64,000 bases of DNA from Frankia casuarinae. Its GTDB lineage: Bacteria; Actinomycetota; Actinomycetes; Frankiales; Frankiaceae. The notes under the pieces are model-generated. The model saw only the letters and a program-made list of their open reading frames with translations. It made no database searches and was not told the origin of the DNA. This document shows positions 1 through 7,759 of this stretch, piece by piece. The stretch lies in assembly GCF_000013345.1 (NCBI RefSeq), contig NC_007777.1, positions 2,232,001 to 2,296,000 of the forward strand. The letters run 5' to 3'. Both the position numbers and the translations under genes were made by a program. Each line of letters begins with the position of its first letter. Positions within the stretch are counted from its first letter, which is position 1.

Positions 1-604
1 CGGCGGAGCCGATCTGATGGCCGATCCTGATGCGGTAGCGGGCGACGATCTCGTTGCCGAGGAAGCCGACGAGCCCGGCCACGGCGACCGCTCCCAGATG
101 GCCGACGCGCTGGGGGTGCAGGAGGCGGTCGATCGCGGCCCAGGCGGTGAGCGCACTCGACAGGGCGATCATCGCGAGGACGGCGAGGCCGGCGAGGTCC
201 TCGGCGCGGCCGTAGCCGTAGGTAAACCGGGCGGTGGCCGGGCGGCGTGCCACGGTGAAGGCGATGAGCAGGGGGACCGCGGTGAGCGCGTCGGCGACGT
301 TGTGCAGGGTGTCGCCGAGGAGCGCGACCGATCCGGACAGTGCCACGACGGCGGCTTGCGGGGCGGCGGTCAGCCCGAGACCGGCCAGGCTGATCAGGAG
401 GGCGCGGCGGCCGGCGGTGTCGGCTTCCAACGCGTCGTCGATCTGGTCCGCCGGGTCGTGGCTGTGCCCTCCGGCCAGGTCTGACAGGCCGTGACGAAGC
501 CGCGTCCACCGCCCGCTCGCGTGGTGGTCATGCCGTCCGCCGCGCGGGTGCCCGCCGTGCCCGTGCCCTTGGGCGGGGAGCTCATGCTCGTGGCCGCTGT
601 TCAT
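1..604 (-). CDS. CDF-family cation efflux transporter, C-terminus cut by window edge
   Basis: The minus-strand frame opens with ATG at 604 and is still open at base 1, so about 201 N-terminal residues are visible. The first 50 residues are rich in His and Gly (HEHELPAQGHGHGGH), typical of the metal-binding N-terminus of cation diffusion facilitators. Hydrophobic helices follow, with the transmembrane II signature SVALLGDTLHNVADALTAVPL; the Asp and His/Asn residues there belong to the metal site of the family. A positively charged loop (RRPATRRFTYGYGRAEDLAGL) and further membrane helices come next, also as in CDF proteins. Family knowledge predicts proton-coupled export of Zn2+, Co2+ or a similar metal across the plasma membrane. 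The metal cannot be told from this part. The N-terminal His cluster favours zinc or nickel. Confidence 0.88.
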   Translation of the reverse strand, partial: MNSGHEHELPAQGHGHGGHPRGGRHDHHASGRWTRLRHGLSDLAGGHSHDPADQIDDALEADTAGRRALLISLAGLGLTAAPQAAVVALSGSVALLGDTLHNVADALTAVPLLIAFTVARRPATARFTYGYGRAEDLAGLAVLAMIALSSALTAWAAIDRLLHPQRVGHLGAVAVAGLVGFLGNEIVARYRIRIGHQIGSA

Positions 605-759
605 GTTCCGCGACGATAGACGAAAACGATCAATGCGGCATGGTGGCAGCTGCCATTCCATTGCACCTGCGTCCCGGTGCGTACCGCGGGCCGCTGGCGC
701 CGGTTCGGTTGCTCGTCTGTGCTTAGCCCTTAGAGCAATACCCGACGTGAGACACGCGC

Positions 760-864
760 CTATTCGACGAGGTGGATGGTGCAGTAGCGGGTGGCGGTGC
801 GGGCGAGTCGGGCGTCGGCGTAGACGAGGGCGTTGGCGAGCACGGAAGCGTCCACTACGACCAT
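760..864 (-). pseudogene. vapC (PIN-domain toxin) remnant with internal deletion
   Basis: A 34-codon minus-strand frame starts at 864 (ATG) and stops at 760. It begins MVVVDASVLANALV, the usual start of VapC PIN-domain RNases including the first catalytic Asp. It then passes directly into YADARLARTA and a short end, which is how the last quarter of a VapC looks (the conserved Asp-x-Arg-Leu region). The roughly 90 residues normally between are gone, including the central acidic residues, so no active nuclease is expected. No VapB antitoxin frame is seen beside it. It lies head-on against the truncated regulator that follows. The identification rests on two short motifs and is moderately sure. 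Confidence 0.5.
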
Positions 865-875
865 CACGTCCCGTC

Positions 876-1964
876 ATGGTTCCCGCTCAGGCGGAGCCCG
901 GCAGCGGGCCGCCCCGCGAGGAGGTGAGTCCGTCGCGCCGCCGTGACCTACTCGGCACCGGCATCCTTCTTGCCGCCAGCACCGCCACGACTGGCGCCAC
1001 CAGCCGCGCCGCGCAGATCTCCCGCGCCATCGCCGCGTCCACCCCGGACCCCCTCAGTGTCGCCCAGCTCCACCAGGGCATCCAACGCCTCACCCGGATC
1101 TACTCCACGACACCGCACGCGGATCTACTCGGACCCGTCGAACAGGCGTGGGACGATGCGGAAGCCCGGTTGGAAACCAGAGTCACCGGCACCGACCGTC
1201 GCGACCTCGAACTCCTCGCCGGCCAATACGCCTTCTACCGTGGTCGACTCGCCTTCGACATGGGCGATGACGACGGCGCGTTGACGTTCTTCGTCCTCGC
1301 CGCTCAACACGCCCAGGCAGCCGGTAACCCACTACTTGCCGGATCGGTTGCCGCCATGCGCTCCGCCGTGGCCTTCTTCGCCCGCGAGTTCGAGACCGCT
1401 GCGGACATCGCCGCCCAGGCCCAGCCGCAGGCGCACCCCTATATCGTCCCGCTCCTCGCCTGCGCACAGGCCCGCGCCTACGCCATCACCAGCCGCGAAG
1501 ACGAAGCACTAACCGCCTTGCGGACCATGAATGATCATGTCTGGACCGGCAACCGCCTGCCAGGACCTTCACCGATTGACGAAGAGTCCAGCGAAGCTTT
1601 CAATGCGGTGGTACTCGGCTATCTCGGCAAGGGTGACGAAGCCGAGCCACACGCCCGCGCATCGTTGGCGATGCTCAGCGGAACCGGACGGTACGTCAGC
1701 ACCGCCGGCACCCATCTCGCACTCGCACGGGCCTTCATCCACCGCACCCACCCGGACCCCGAACAGGCAGCCACCGCAGCAAGCGACGCCCTCATGATCG
1801 TTGACGGCAAGGAAGTGACCAACGGCCCGACCTTCAACCGGGCCGCCGGTATTTGGCGCACCCTCGCCCGCAACGAGGAGTGGGCACGGCTCGAACCCGT
1901 CCGCGACCTGGGCGAACAGGTCTCATCCGAGCGCCGTGCGCTCCCAGCAGGCCCAACCATCTAG
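876..1964 (+). pseudogene. XRE-family regulator, HTH-less C-terminal (TPR-like) part
   Basis: The frame ending at 1964 encodes the C-terminal part of a common actinobacterial regulator type: an N-terminal Xre helix-turn-helix, a linker with an RRRDLL-type segment, and a long alpha-helical tetratricopeptide-like region. Here the linker SRRRDLLGTGILLAA and about 320 residues of helical repeats are present (for example AGQYAFYRGRLAFDMGDDDGALTFF). The HTH is missing, because upstream DNA is a vapC remnant on the other strand. An ATG at 876 is in frame but has no ribosome-binding site. The last 154 codons are repeated, apparently without a single amino-acid change, in inverted orientation at the right edge of the window. 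Relatives are often encoded next to a deaminase, as here. Without the HTH it is unlikely to act as a repressor; expression as a ligand-binding stub cannot be excluded. Confidence 0.6.
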
Positions 1965-1985
1965 ATCGTTGCCAAAGTTCTCTAC
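1447..1985. repeat. Left copy of ~540-bp inverted repeat (mate at 63462-64000)
   Basis: Bases 1447 to 1985 match the reverse complement of 63462 to 64000, with paired coordinates summing to 65447 throughout. The coding part is identical at protein level in all overlapping frames. A few mismatches appear only after the stop codon (1970-1976), and similarity ends at 1985/1986. The right copy runs off the window, so the true length is unknown. Confidence 0.93.
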
Positions 1986-2056
1986 GGGGTCGAGTTCCGG
2001 CAGGCGATGGGCTCTTCGACGGTTGCCGGACCCGCCCGAGAAAGGACGAGCCCCTC

Positions 2057-2509
2057 ATGGCCCAGATCGATGACCACCGGTGGATGACGCGGGCCATCGA
2101 GCTCGCTCACCGCTGCCCGCCCGCCACCGGTGCCTACTCGGTGGGTGCCGTCATCGTCGGCGAGAACGGCGAGGAGATCGCGTTCGGGTTTTCCCGCGAG
2201 GTCGACGACACGGTGCATGCCGAGGAGTCCGCGCTCGCGAAGGTCGCTCCCGATGACCCCCGTCTCGCCACCGCGACGATCTACAGCACACTCGAACCCT
2301 GCTCCCAGCGCATGTCGTGGCCACGCACCTGCACCCAGCTCATCCTGGAAGCGAAGATCCCCCGAGTGGTCATCGCCTGGCGGGAACCCAGCCTGTTCGT
2401 CGCCGACTGCCAGGGCTACGAACTGCTCGGCGCGGCCGGGGTCACGGTCGTGGGAATGCCCGAGCTCGGCGAGCGGGCCCGCGCCATGAAGGCTCACCTG
2501 GCCGTCTGA
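2057..2509 (+). CDS. Zinc-dependent cytidine/deoxycytidylate deaminase-like protein
   Basis: The product of 150 residues has the zinc-binding deaminase signature. HAEESAL (His54, catalytic Glu56) is followed by LEPCSQRMSWPRTC, giving Cys82 and a second Cys92 in the spacing seen in the RibD-like/deoxycytidylate branch. A long open frame continues upstream, but ATG 2057 is preferred: an AAAGGA motif lies about 12 bases upstream, and the protein then starts with the usual first helix (DDHRWMTRAIELAHRC). Such soluble enzymes hydrolyse an exocyclic amino group of a pyrimidine or pterin-like ring. The substrate cannot be assigned. It lies 92 bases after the regulator remnant; regulator-deaminase pairs of this sort recur in actinobacteria, so the two were probably once a unit. 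Confidence 0.85.
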   Translation: MAQIDDHRWMTRAIELAHRCPPATGAYSVGAVIVGENGEEIAFGFSREVDDTVHAEESALAKVAPDDPRLATATIYSTLEPCSQRMSWPRTCTQLILEAKIPRVVIAWREPSLFVADCQGYELLGAAGVTVVGMPELGERARAMKAHLAV

Positions 2510-2774
2510 TCATCGGCTGGATCACCCGCGATGGCGTCCGGGTGGGCCGGTGCCCGCCCCGGCTGCCGCGCGGGAGCCGGGGCAGGCGATCTTCTTGCCC
2601 GGCGGCGACGCATGTGGGGCGCGCCGACGGATATCGTAGATGGCGCGGCGTCGCCGTGCCGCCACGCCGCTGGCTGATCGAAACCAGGGGCGCGCCTTCC
2701 CTCTCAGTTGAGGTGGCTCAGCAGTTGAGGTGGCTGCGGCGGTGCGGTCGGCGCAACCGCGAGGGGGTGGGTCG

Positions 2775-3080
2775 GTGGGCGTGATCCGGGTGGAACCGTA
2801 CGGCGGCCGCGACTTCGACGTCGAGGTCGCGGAGGAGACGTCTCCGGGAGTCCGCGGGCTCTCCTTCAACTACCGGGTGCGGGTCGATGACAAGGTGCTC
2901 ACGGCGGTGGGGCTCTCGCCCGACGATGTGCCGGGCCTGATCGCGTTGGTCCGCGCGTCGTTCGCGTTCCTGCTCGCGCGGGAACCGGCCGGGTCCATCC
3001 TGCCCACCTTCGAGCTGTCCGAGATCACCCGCTACTTCCCGAGCTATCCGGCGGAGATCGCCGGCAGCGTGCCGAGATGA
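2775..3080 (+). CDS. Conserved hypothetical protein cotranscribed with ferrochelatase
   Basis: A small soluble protein of about 101 residues (MGVIRVEPYGGRDFDVEV...). It has no cysteine cluster, membrane segment or recognised motif, and I do not recognise a family. GTG 2775 is chosen because GAGGGGG sits at a normal distance upstream; GTG 2781 is a close alternative, and an ATG further upstream (2730) lacks a good site. Its stop codon overlaps the ferrochelatase start in an ATGA arrangement, so the two are almost certainly translationally coupled. A role near haem synthesis is only inferred from that. Confidence 0.6.
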   Translation: MGVIRVEPYGGRDFDVEVAEETSPGVRGLSFNYRVRVDDKVLTAVGLSPDDVPGLIALVRASFAFLLAREPAGSILPTFELSEITRYFPSYPAEIAGSVPR

Positions 3081-4165
3081 GCGGGGCCGGGGCATCGGGG
3101 GACGTCGGGGCATCGGGGGACGTCCGGGCATCGGGGGACGTGGACGCCCTGCTGCTCGTCTCGTTCGGGGGTCCCGAGGGGCCCGGCGACGTGTTGCCGT
3201 TCCTCCGCAACGTGACCAGGGGCCGGGACATCCCCGCCTCCCGGCTGGCGGTCGTCGCCGAGCAGTACCACCTGTTCGGTGGGCGTAGCCCCCTCAACGA
3301 GCAGAACCGGGCGCTGGTCACCGCGTTGCGTGCGGAGCTGCCCGGGCTGCCGGTCTACTGGGGGAACCGGAACTGGGCGCCCTATCTGACCGACACGGTC
3401 GCCCAGATGGCCGCCGACGGCATCCGGCGTGCCGCGTGCTTCGTCACCTCGGCTTTCTCGTCCTACTCGGGATGCCGGCAGTACCGGGAGGACCTCGCGG
3501 CAGCCGCCGCCGCGGTGGGGGACCGTGCGCCCGAGCTGGTGAAGCTGCGGCTGTTCTTCGACCATCCGGGGTTCGTGGAGCCGATGGTGGACCGCGGCGT
3601 CGCGGCGCTGGCCGACCTGCCGGCGAAGGTGCGTTCCGATGCCCATCTGATCTTCACCGCCCATTCGCTCCCCCTCGCGCAGGCCCGCGCCAGCGGGCGT
3701 GGCGAGGGCGCCTACGCTCGCCAGCTGCGGGCCACCGCGGCGGTGATCATCGAGGGGATCGAACGCATCACCGGCGTGCGTCATCCCTTCGACCTGGCCT
3801 TCTGCAGCCGCAGTGGATCGCCGGGCGTGCCGTGGCTCGAGCCGGACGTGCGCGATCGGCTCGCGCAGCTGGCCGCGGCGGGGGCCGCCAGTGCCGTGAT
3901 CATTCCGCTGGGGTTCGTCAGCGATCACGTGGAGGTCCGCTACGACCTCGACGTGGGGGCCCTGGAACGGGCGCGGGAGCTGGGCCTGCCGGCGACGCGG
4001 GCGGGCACCGTCGGGGTGGATCCGCGGTTCGTCTCGATGGTGGGAGAACTGATCGAGGAGCTGCGTCGTCCCGGCGGTGTCCGACGGTCGCTGACCGGCC
4101 TCGGGCCATGGCCGGCGGACTGCCCCGCGCACTGCTGCGAGCCCCTCGGGCCGCCGCGGACCTGA
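3077..4165 (+). CDS. hemH: Ferrochelatase (coproporphyrin type, [2Fe-2S])
   Basis: The enzyme inserts Fe2+ into a porphyrin; in actinobacteria this is the coproporphyrin III ferrochelatase (CpfC) of the coproporphyrin-dependent haem route. The 362-residue sequence has the family start LLVSFGGPEGPGDVLPFL, the active-site histidine in IFTAHSLP, and FCSRSGSPGVPWLEPD and IIPLGFVSDHVEVRYDLD further on. The end DCPAHCCEP supplies cysteines for the [2Fe-2S] cluster typical of actinobacterial enzymes. The protein is soluble or membrane-associated. The first 22 residues are an extra leader made of an 18-bp repeat (GASGDV-type units), absent from ordinary ferrochelatases. The start overlaps the previous gene by four bases, so translation is coupled. 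Confidence 0.95.
   Translation: MSGAGASGDVGASGDVRASGDVDALLLVSFGGPEGPGDVLPFLRNVTRGRDIPASRLAVVAEQYHLFGGRSPLNEQNRALVTALRAELPGLPVYWGNRNWAPYLTDTVAQMAADGIRRAACFVTSAFSSYSGCRQYREDLAAAAAAVGDRAPELVKLRLFFDHPGFVEPMVDRGVAALADLPAKVRSDAHLIFTAHSLPLAQARASGRGEGAYARQLRATAAVIIEGIERITGVRHPFDLAFCSRSGSPGVPWLEPDVRDRLAQLAAAGAASAVIIPLGFVSDHVEVRYDLDVGALERARELGLPATRAGTVGVDPRFVSMVGELIEELRRPGGVRRSLTGLGPWPADCPAHCCEPLGPPRT
3092..3145 (+). repeat. 18-bp tandem repeat in ferrochelatase N-terminus (3 units)
   Basis: Three near-identical 18-bp units (GCATCGGGGGACGTCGGG) start at 3092, 3110 and 3128 and add a short Gly-Ala-Ser-Asp-Val leader to the enzyme. The length is a multiple of three, so copy-number change keeps the frame. 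Confidence 0.9.
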
Positions 4166-4361
4166 ACCCCCGCGGACCTGAATCCCCGCGGACCCGAATC
4201 CGGGGTGGTCCTGAATCCGGGAGGGTGGGCGAGGGCGGACCGCATGGCGATGCGGCCATACTGATGGTGAACCGAGGCTGATGGGGAACCGATACTGATG
4301 GGGAACGAAGCGATCAGAACCGAACGACGAAGCGAGTCAAGGTAACGGAGCGATCGGAGAT

Positions 4362-4877
4362 ATGCGGCGCTACGTGTTCGAATCCCCGGAAAGGTTCGTG
4401 GTGGGAACCGTCGGCCAGCCGGGTGACCGGGTCTTCTTCCTGCAGGCTGCCGGGCGTGGTCAGGTCGTGACGGTCGGTCTGGAGAAAACCGAGGTCACCG
4501 CCCTCGCGGAGGGGCTGACCGCGTTGCTCGGCCAGGTGGGCCAGACCCAGGGCATCGTGCTTCCGACCGCTTCGGACGTCGAGATCGATCTTGCCCCGCT
4601 GGATGCCCCGTTCGAGGAGGACTTCCATCTGGGCCAGCTCACGGTGTCCTGGGACGGCCATCGGGTCTTCGTCGAGGCGGCCGGGCTGTCTCCCGGGGAG
4701 TTCCGGCTCCCCGAGAGCGAGGACGAGCTCGACTCGTTGCGGGTGGGACTGTCGATCAAACAGGCCCGTGCCTTCATCGAACGGGCCCGCACGATCGTCG
4801 CCGCCGGGCGTCCACCGTGCGTCCTGTGCGGTCGCCCGGACGATCCGGCCGGGCACTTCTGCCCTCGGCTGAACTGA
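4362..4877 (+). CDS. DUF3090 family protein with C-terminal zinc motif
   Basis: The 171-residue product (MRRYVFESPERFVVGTVGQPGDRVFFLQA...) matches DUF3090, an actinobacterial family of unknown biochemical role. The C-terminus carries CVLCGRPDDPAGHFCPRLN, a CxxC...C arrangement likely to bind zinc. The protein is soluble and of normal family length. The ATG at 4362 starts exactly at the conserved MRRYVF. The 196 bases before it contain GC-rich direct repeats of a CGCGGACCTGAATCC-like unit just after the ferrochelatase stop, then a less repetitive leader. It converges with the minus-strand gene ending at 4911. Confidence 0.9.
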   Translation: MRRYVFESPERFVVGTVGQPGDRVFFLQAAGRGQVVTVGLEKTEVTALAEGLTALLGQVGQTQGIVLPTASDVEIDLAPLDAPFEEDFHLGQLTVSWDGHRVFVEAAGLSPGEFRLPESEDELDSLRVGLSIKQARAFIERARTIVAAGRPPCVLCGRPDDPAGHFCPRLN

Positions 4878-4910
4878 CCGGAGCCGGCCGGGGCGGACAG
4901 CCGGCGATCG

Positions 4911-5705
4911 TCAGTTCGAGGGCGGCACGGGGGCATACGTCGGGTCGAAGGCGTCGTAGGCCGCCGCATAGGCGCGACGCACCGCCGCGGAAAGGTTGCG
5001 CAGCGCCGCGGACCTGCGGGCGATCTCGCTCGCGGTCACCGCGGCACCGTCGTCCCGGGCGGCGAGGTCGAGCAGGGTCGACAACCGCTCCGCCCGGGCC
5101 AGCAGGGCGTGCGCCCCCGGTGGATGGCCCGGGCCCAGCCCCGGGCCCGGGTCATCCACCCCGCGGTCGCGCAGCAGGGCGAGCACCTCGGGGCGGGCGC
5201 TTGCGATGTCGAGGTCGATGAGCGCGGCCGTCGTGGTGCGGATCGCGTTGCTGAGGTCGTGTTCCGCGGCGCGCAGGCCGGCTCCGGGCGGTGGCACGCG
5301 GGACGCGACGAGCACCCGCCAGTGCACCGACTCCAGCCGCCCCTCCAGGGCCGGCCCGTGCACGACGACCCCGGGGACGAGCACCAGCGGCGGGTTCGGG
5401 CCGATCACGATGATCGCCTCTCCGGCGGTGATCGCGTCCCTGTTCACCTCCGCCGGGCCGGGCAGGCCGGTGGCGTCCCCGGGGGCGGGCAGGACCAGCC
5501 GGAGCCGTTGCGCTCCGGCCGAACGCAGGGCTCCCAGGCCCAGCACGAGCGGCTCGTCGCCGAGGGTGTGCGGCGCCGCCTCGCCACCGAGCGCGCGGTG
5601 CATCTGGGTGATGACGTCGTCGAGCCCGACGAGCCCGGCAAGCCACGCATTGCCCCATCCGGTGAGGACTCCGGACCGGGGCGACGCTGACAGGGCGGGA
5701 AGCAC
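4911..5705 (-). CDS. Conserved hypothetical protein downstream of SGNH hydrolase
   Basis: About 264 residues, soluble, Ala/Leu/Arg-rich. The N-terminal half is beta-rich (EAIIVIGPNPPLVLVPGVVVHGPALEGRLESVHWRVLVASRVPPP) and the C-terminal half helical (EIARRSAALRNLSAAVRRAYAAAYDAFDPTYAPVPP). I do not recognise a family. The frame is open upstream to 5807, but that would overlap the preceding gene by 73 bases. GTG 5705 is preferred since a GTAGG element lies just upstream. It follows the SGNH hydrolase gene on the same strand by about 29 bases, and a perfect palindrome fills most of that gap. Confidence 0.6.
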   Translation of the reverse strand: MLPALSASPRSGVLTGWGNAWLAGLVGLDDVITQMHRALGGEAAPHTLGDEPLVLGLGALRSAGAQRLRLVLPAPGDATGLPGPAEVNRDAITAGEAIIVIGPNPPLVLVPGVVVHGPALEGRLESVHWRVLVASRVPPPGAGLRAAEHDLSNAIRTTTAALIDLDIASARPEVLALLRDRGVDDPGPGLGPGHPPGAHALLARAERLSTLLDLAARDDGAAVTASEIARRSAALRNLSAAVRRAYAAAYDAFDPTYAPVPPSN

Positions 5706-5724
5706 ATTGCCTACCGTAGGCAAT
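5706..5724. promoter_or_regulatory. Perfect 19-bp palindrome abutting a start codon
   Basis: ATTGCCTACCGTAGGCAAT is a 9-bp perfect inverted repeat around one central base. It lies immediately before the GTG at 5705 and inside the short gap after the SGNH gene. Its size and symmetry suit a dimeric repressor operator of TetR type. With the ribosome-binding GTAGG inside the arm, it could instead act as an RNA hairpin covering the start. No TetR gene is adjacent. Confidence 0.55.
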
Positions 5725-5734
5725 CGAGGAGCCT

Positions 5735-6547
5735 TCAGGCTCGCCGAGGGGGCCGTACCAGACCTTTTTCCGGGTGATAGCGCCATTTGTCGCCTCTGGG
5801 CAGGCACCGCCCGGCCAGCCAGGGCAGGCCCACGCTCAGCAGCCAGTAGGAGTGCTCGATGATTCCCGGAGCCGGTTCCTCATGATCGGGTCCGTCCGGC
5901 AGACCCACGAGTGGTACCCCGGCGTGCGACAGACGGTGGGCGAACGCCTGCGCGATCAGGCGGTGGCCGCGTGGCCCCGGGTGGATCCGGTCCACGTCGA
6001 AGCTGGACCGGCTGCGCACCGCAGGGTGCCCGCCGAGGTCGACCATCAACACTCCGGGGTCCGTCCGGGCCGCGGCCTGGACCGCCGCGTTGAGCCGTTC
6101 GACCCGTTCGCTCAGGATCCGGCCGAACGGCGCCGGCACCGGGAGCAGCCGGCTGGGATCGGGCATGGTAGCGGTGAGGACGACGACTCCGTCGGCCCGC
6201 AGTCGGCCCACCGTCCAGACCAGGTCCTGGCGTAACCGCAGCGGATCGAACGTCGGTTTCAGCACGTCGTTCATGCCGGCGATCACGCTGGCGATCTGGG
6301 GGCCCAGCGACAGGGCGACGGGGAGCTGACGGGTACGCACGTCGTGCGTGGTCGCTCCCGTGGTGGCCAGATTGGTGAATTCCATGGCGCCGGCCGGGCC
6401 CAGGCACGCGGCGAGCCGGGCGGCGAAGCCCCGTCCTCCCGTCGCGGGGCGGCGGTGTTCGCGTCCCATCGTCACGCCGTCGCCGAGGCCGACCGTGATG
6501 CTGTCGCCCAGCGCGACGAACCGCCGGGATCCGGTGCCGGAGTCCAT
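5735..6547 (-). CDS. SGNH/GDSL-family hydrolase
   Basis: The 270-residue protein has the SGNH blocks in order: block I GDSITVG with the nucleophilic serine near residue 16, an oxyanion-type Gly in the loop after it, block III GMNDVL, and the C-terminal DRIHPGPRGH holding the catalytic Asp and His. Members hydrolyse esters of lipids, acylated sugars or peptidoglycan. There is no signal peptide, so it is probably cytoplasmic. The C-terminal extension (WLLSVGLPWLAGRCLPRGDKWRYHPEKGLV) looks membrane-associating. It sits downstream of two glycosyltransferases on the same strand (27-base gap), so trimming or acyl transfer on a glycolipid is a reasonable inference. Confidence 0.88.
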   Translation of the reverse strand: MDSGTGSRRFVALGDSITVGLGDGVTMGREHRRPATGGRGFAARLAACLGPAGAMEFTNLATTGATTHDVRTRQLPVALSLGPQIASVIAGMNDVLKPTFDPLRLRQDLVWTVGRLRADGVVVLTATMPDPSRLLPVPAPFGRILSERVERLNAAVQAAARTDPGVLMVDLGGHPAVRSRSSFDVDRIHPGPRGHRLIAQAFAHRLSHAGVPLVGLPDGPDHEEPAPGIIEHSYWLLSVGLPWLAGRCLPRGDKWRYHPEKGLVRPPRRA

Positions 6548-6574
6548 GGCTCTGCCCGCCTTTCAGGCCGCGAG

Positions 6575-7759
6575 TCAGGCCGCGAGCGGCGGCGCCGGTG
6601 GCTGCGGGAAGGCCGTGCCCGGGGCGGCCGGACCGGGCGAGTCGTGGCAGGCAAGGAAGCCCGCGACCGTGGCCGACCAGGGGAACTGCTCCGCGCGGGC
6701 CCGGGCCGCGATCCGGCGCGCGTGGATCTGCGCAGGCGAGGCGGACAGCAGGTCCACGACGGCGTCGGCGAACGTGAATCCGCTGCCCGCGGCGATCGTG
6801 CCCACTCCCGGGACGATCAGTTCGGCGAGCGCGCTGGCGTGGTGCACCACTGCCGGGGTGCCGCTGGCGAGCGCCTCCAGAGCGGCCAGCCCGAAGGTCT
6901 CCACCGGGCCGGGGGCGAGCGCGAGGTCGGCGGTCGCCAGCAGGCCGGCGAGCCGTTCCCGGTCGGCCACGAACCCGAGGAAGGTCACCGGCAGCCCGGC
7001 CGCATGCCGTTCCAGCCGGCCCCGATGGGCCCCGTCACCGGCGATCACCAGGCGCGCCGGCACCCGGCGGCGGACGAGTTCAGCTGCCGCGTCCACGGCG
7101 AGGTCGACCCGCTTCTCCGGTGCCAGCCGGCTGGCCACCACCAGCAGCGCCTCCTGGTCACGGGCGAAGGCGCGTCGCAGGGTCAGGTCGTGGTGGGCGG
7201 AGGAGAAACGGTCGAGCTCGACGCCGAGCGGAACGTGGCGCAGGTTGCCGGCGCCGATGCGGACGAACTCCGCCGCCGCCCAGGCCGTCGTCGCCACGAC
7301 GGAGTCGAAGGCGGCCGCGAGCGAGGCGTTCGCCCGGTCCGCGGCTGTCGAGACCGGCAGGACTCCCCGCAACGGTGCGGGTGTCCAGGTGCCGAGCAGG
7401 CGGTCGAGCCGCTCGTGGCTGACGACCAGCGACGGCACCCCGCGACGGCGGGCCCATCGGGCCAGTGGACGCAGGGTCGCCCGGTCGTGGACCTCGAGTC
7501 GGTCGGGCCGTTCCCGGTCGAGCAGGTCGGCGACGCGCCACGGCTCGGTGATGATCCGGTAACCGGTTCCGGGTAGCCGGGGGGCGCGCAGTTGGAGCAC
7601 GCGGGCATCCGGCCGGACCAGTTCGGCGTCCTGCTCGCCCGGAATGATCTGGACGACCTCGTGGCCCGCCGCGGTGTAGCCGGCGGCGAGGTGGCGCAGT
7701 GTCGTCCGGATGCCGCCGGAGGCCGGCGCGACGAAGTTTGCCGCCTGCACGATCTTCAT
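6575..7759 (-). CDS. Glycosyltransferase family 4 (second of pair)
   Basis: ATG 7759 begins MKIVQAANFVAPASGGIRTTL, the usual GT-B start with the donor-side glycine loop; the open frame extends further upstream but that part is not conserved in type. The C-terminal Rossmann domain has VVASRLAPEKRVDLAVDA, LVIAGDGAHRGRLE, and the EX7E-like PVETFGLAALEALASGTPAVV motif that binds the nucleotide sugar. Total 394 residues. The start overlaps the stop of the upstream glycosyltransferase (ATGA). Acting as a pair with that enzyme on a lipid or cell-wall glycan, for example a phosphatidylinositol-mannoside-type lipid, is inferred; acceptor and donor cannot be read from sequence. Confidence 0.88.
   Translation of the reverse strand: MKIVQAANFVAPASGGIRTTLRHLAAGYTAAGHEVVQIIPGEQDAELVRPDARVLQLRAPRLPGTGYRIITEPWRVADLLDRERPDRLEVHDRATLRPLARWARRRGVPSLVVSHERLDRLLGTWTPAPLRGVLPVSTAADRANASLAAAFDSVVATTAWAAAEFVRIGAGNLRHVPLGVELDRFSSAHHDLTLRRAFARDQEALLVVASRLAPEKRVDLAVDAAAELVRRRVPARLVIAGDGAHRGRLERHAAGLPVTFLGFVADRERLAGLLATADLALAPGPVETFGLAALEALASGTPAVVHHASALAELIVPGVGTIAAGSGFTFADAVVDLLSASPAQIHARRIAARARAEQFPWSATVAGFLACHDSPGPAAPGTAFPQPPAPPLAA

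Noticed and set aside
6344-7576. Plus-strand open frames opposite the glycosyltransferase genes
   Set aside because: They overlap genes with clear GT-B motifs on the other strand and have no protein-like features.
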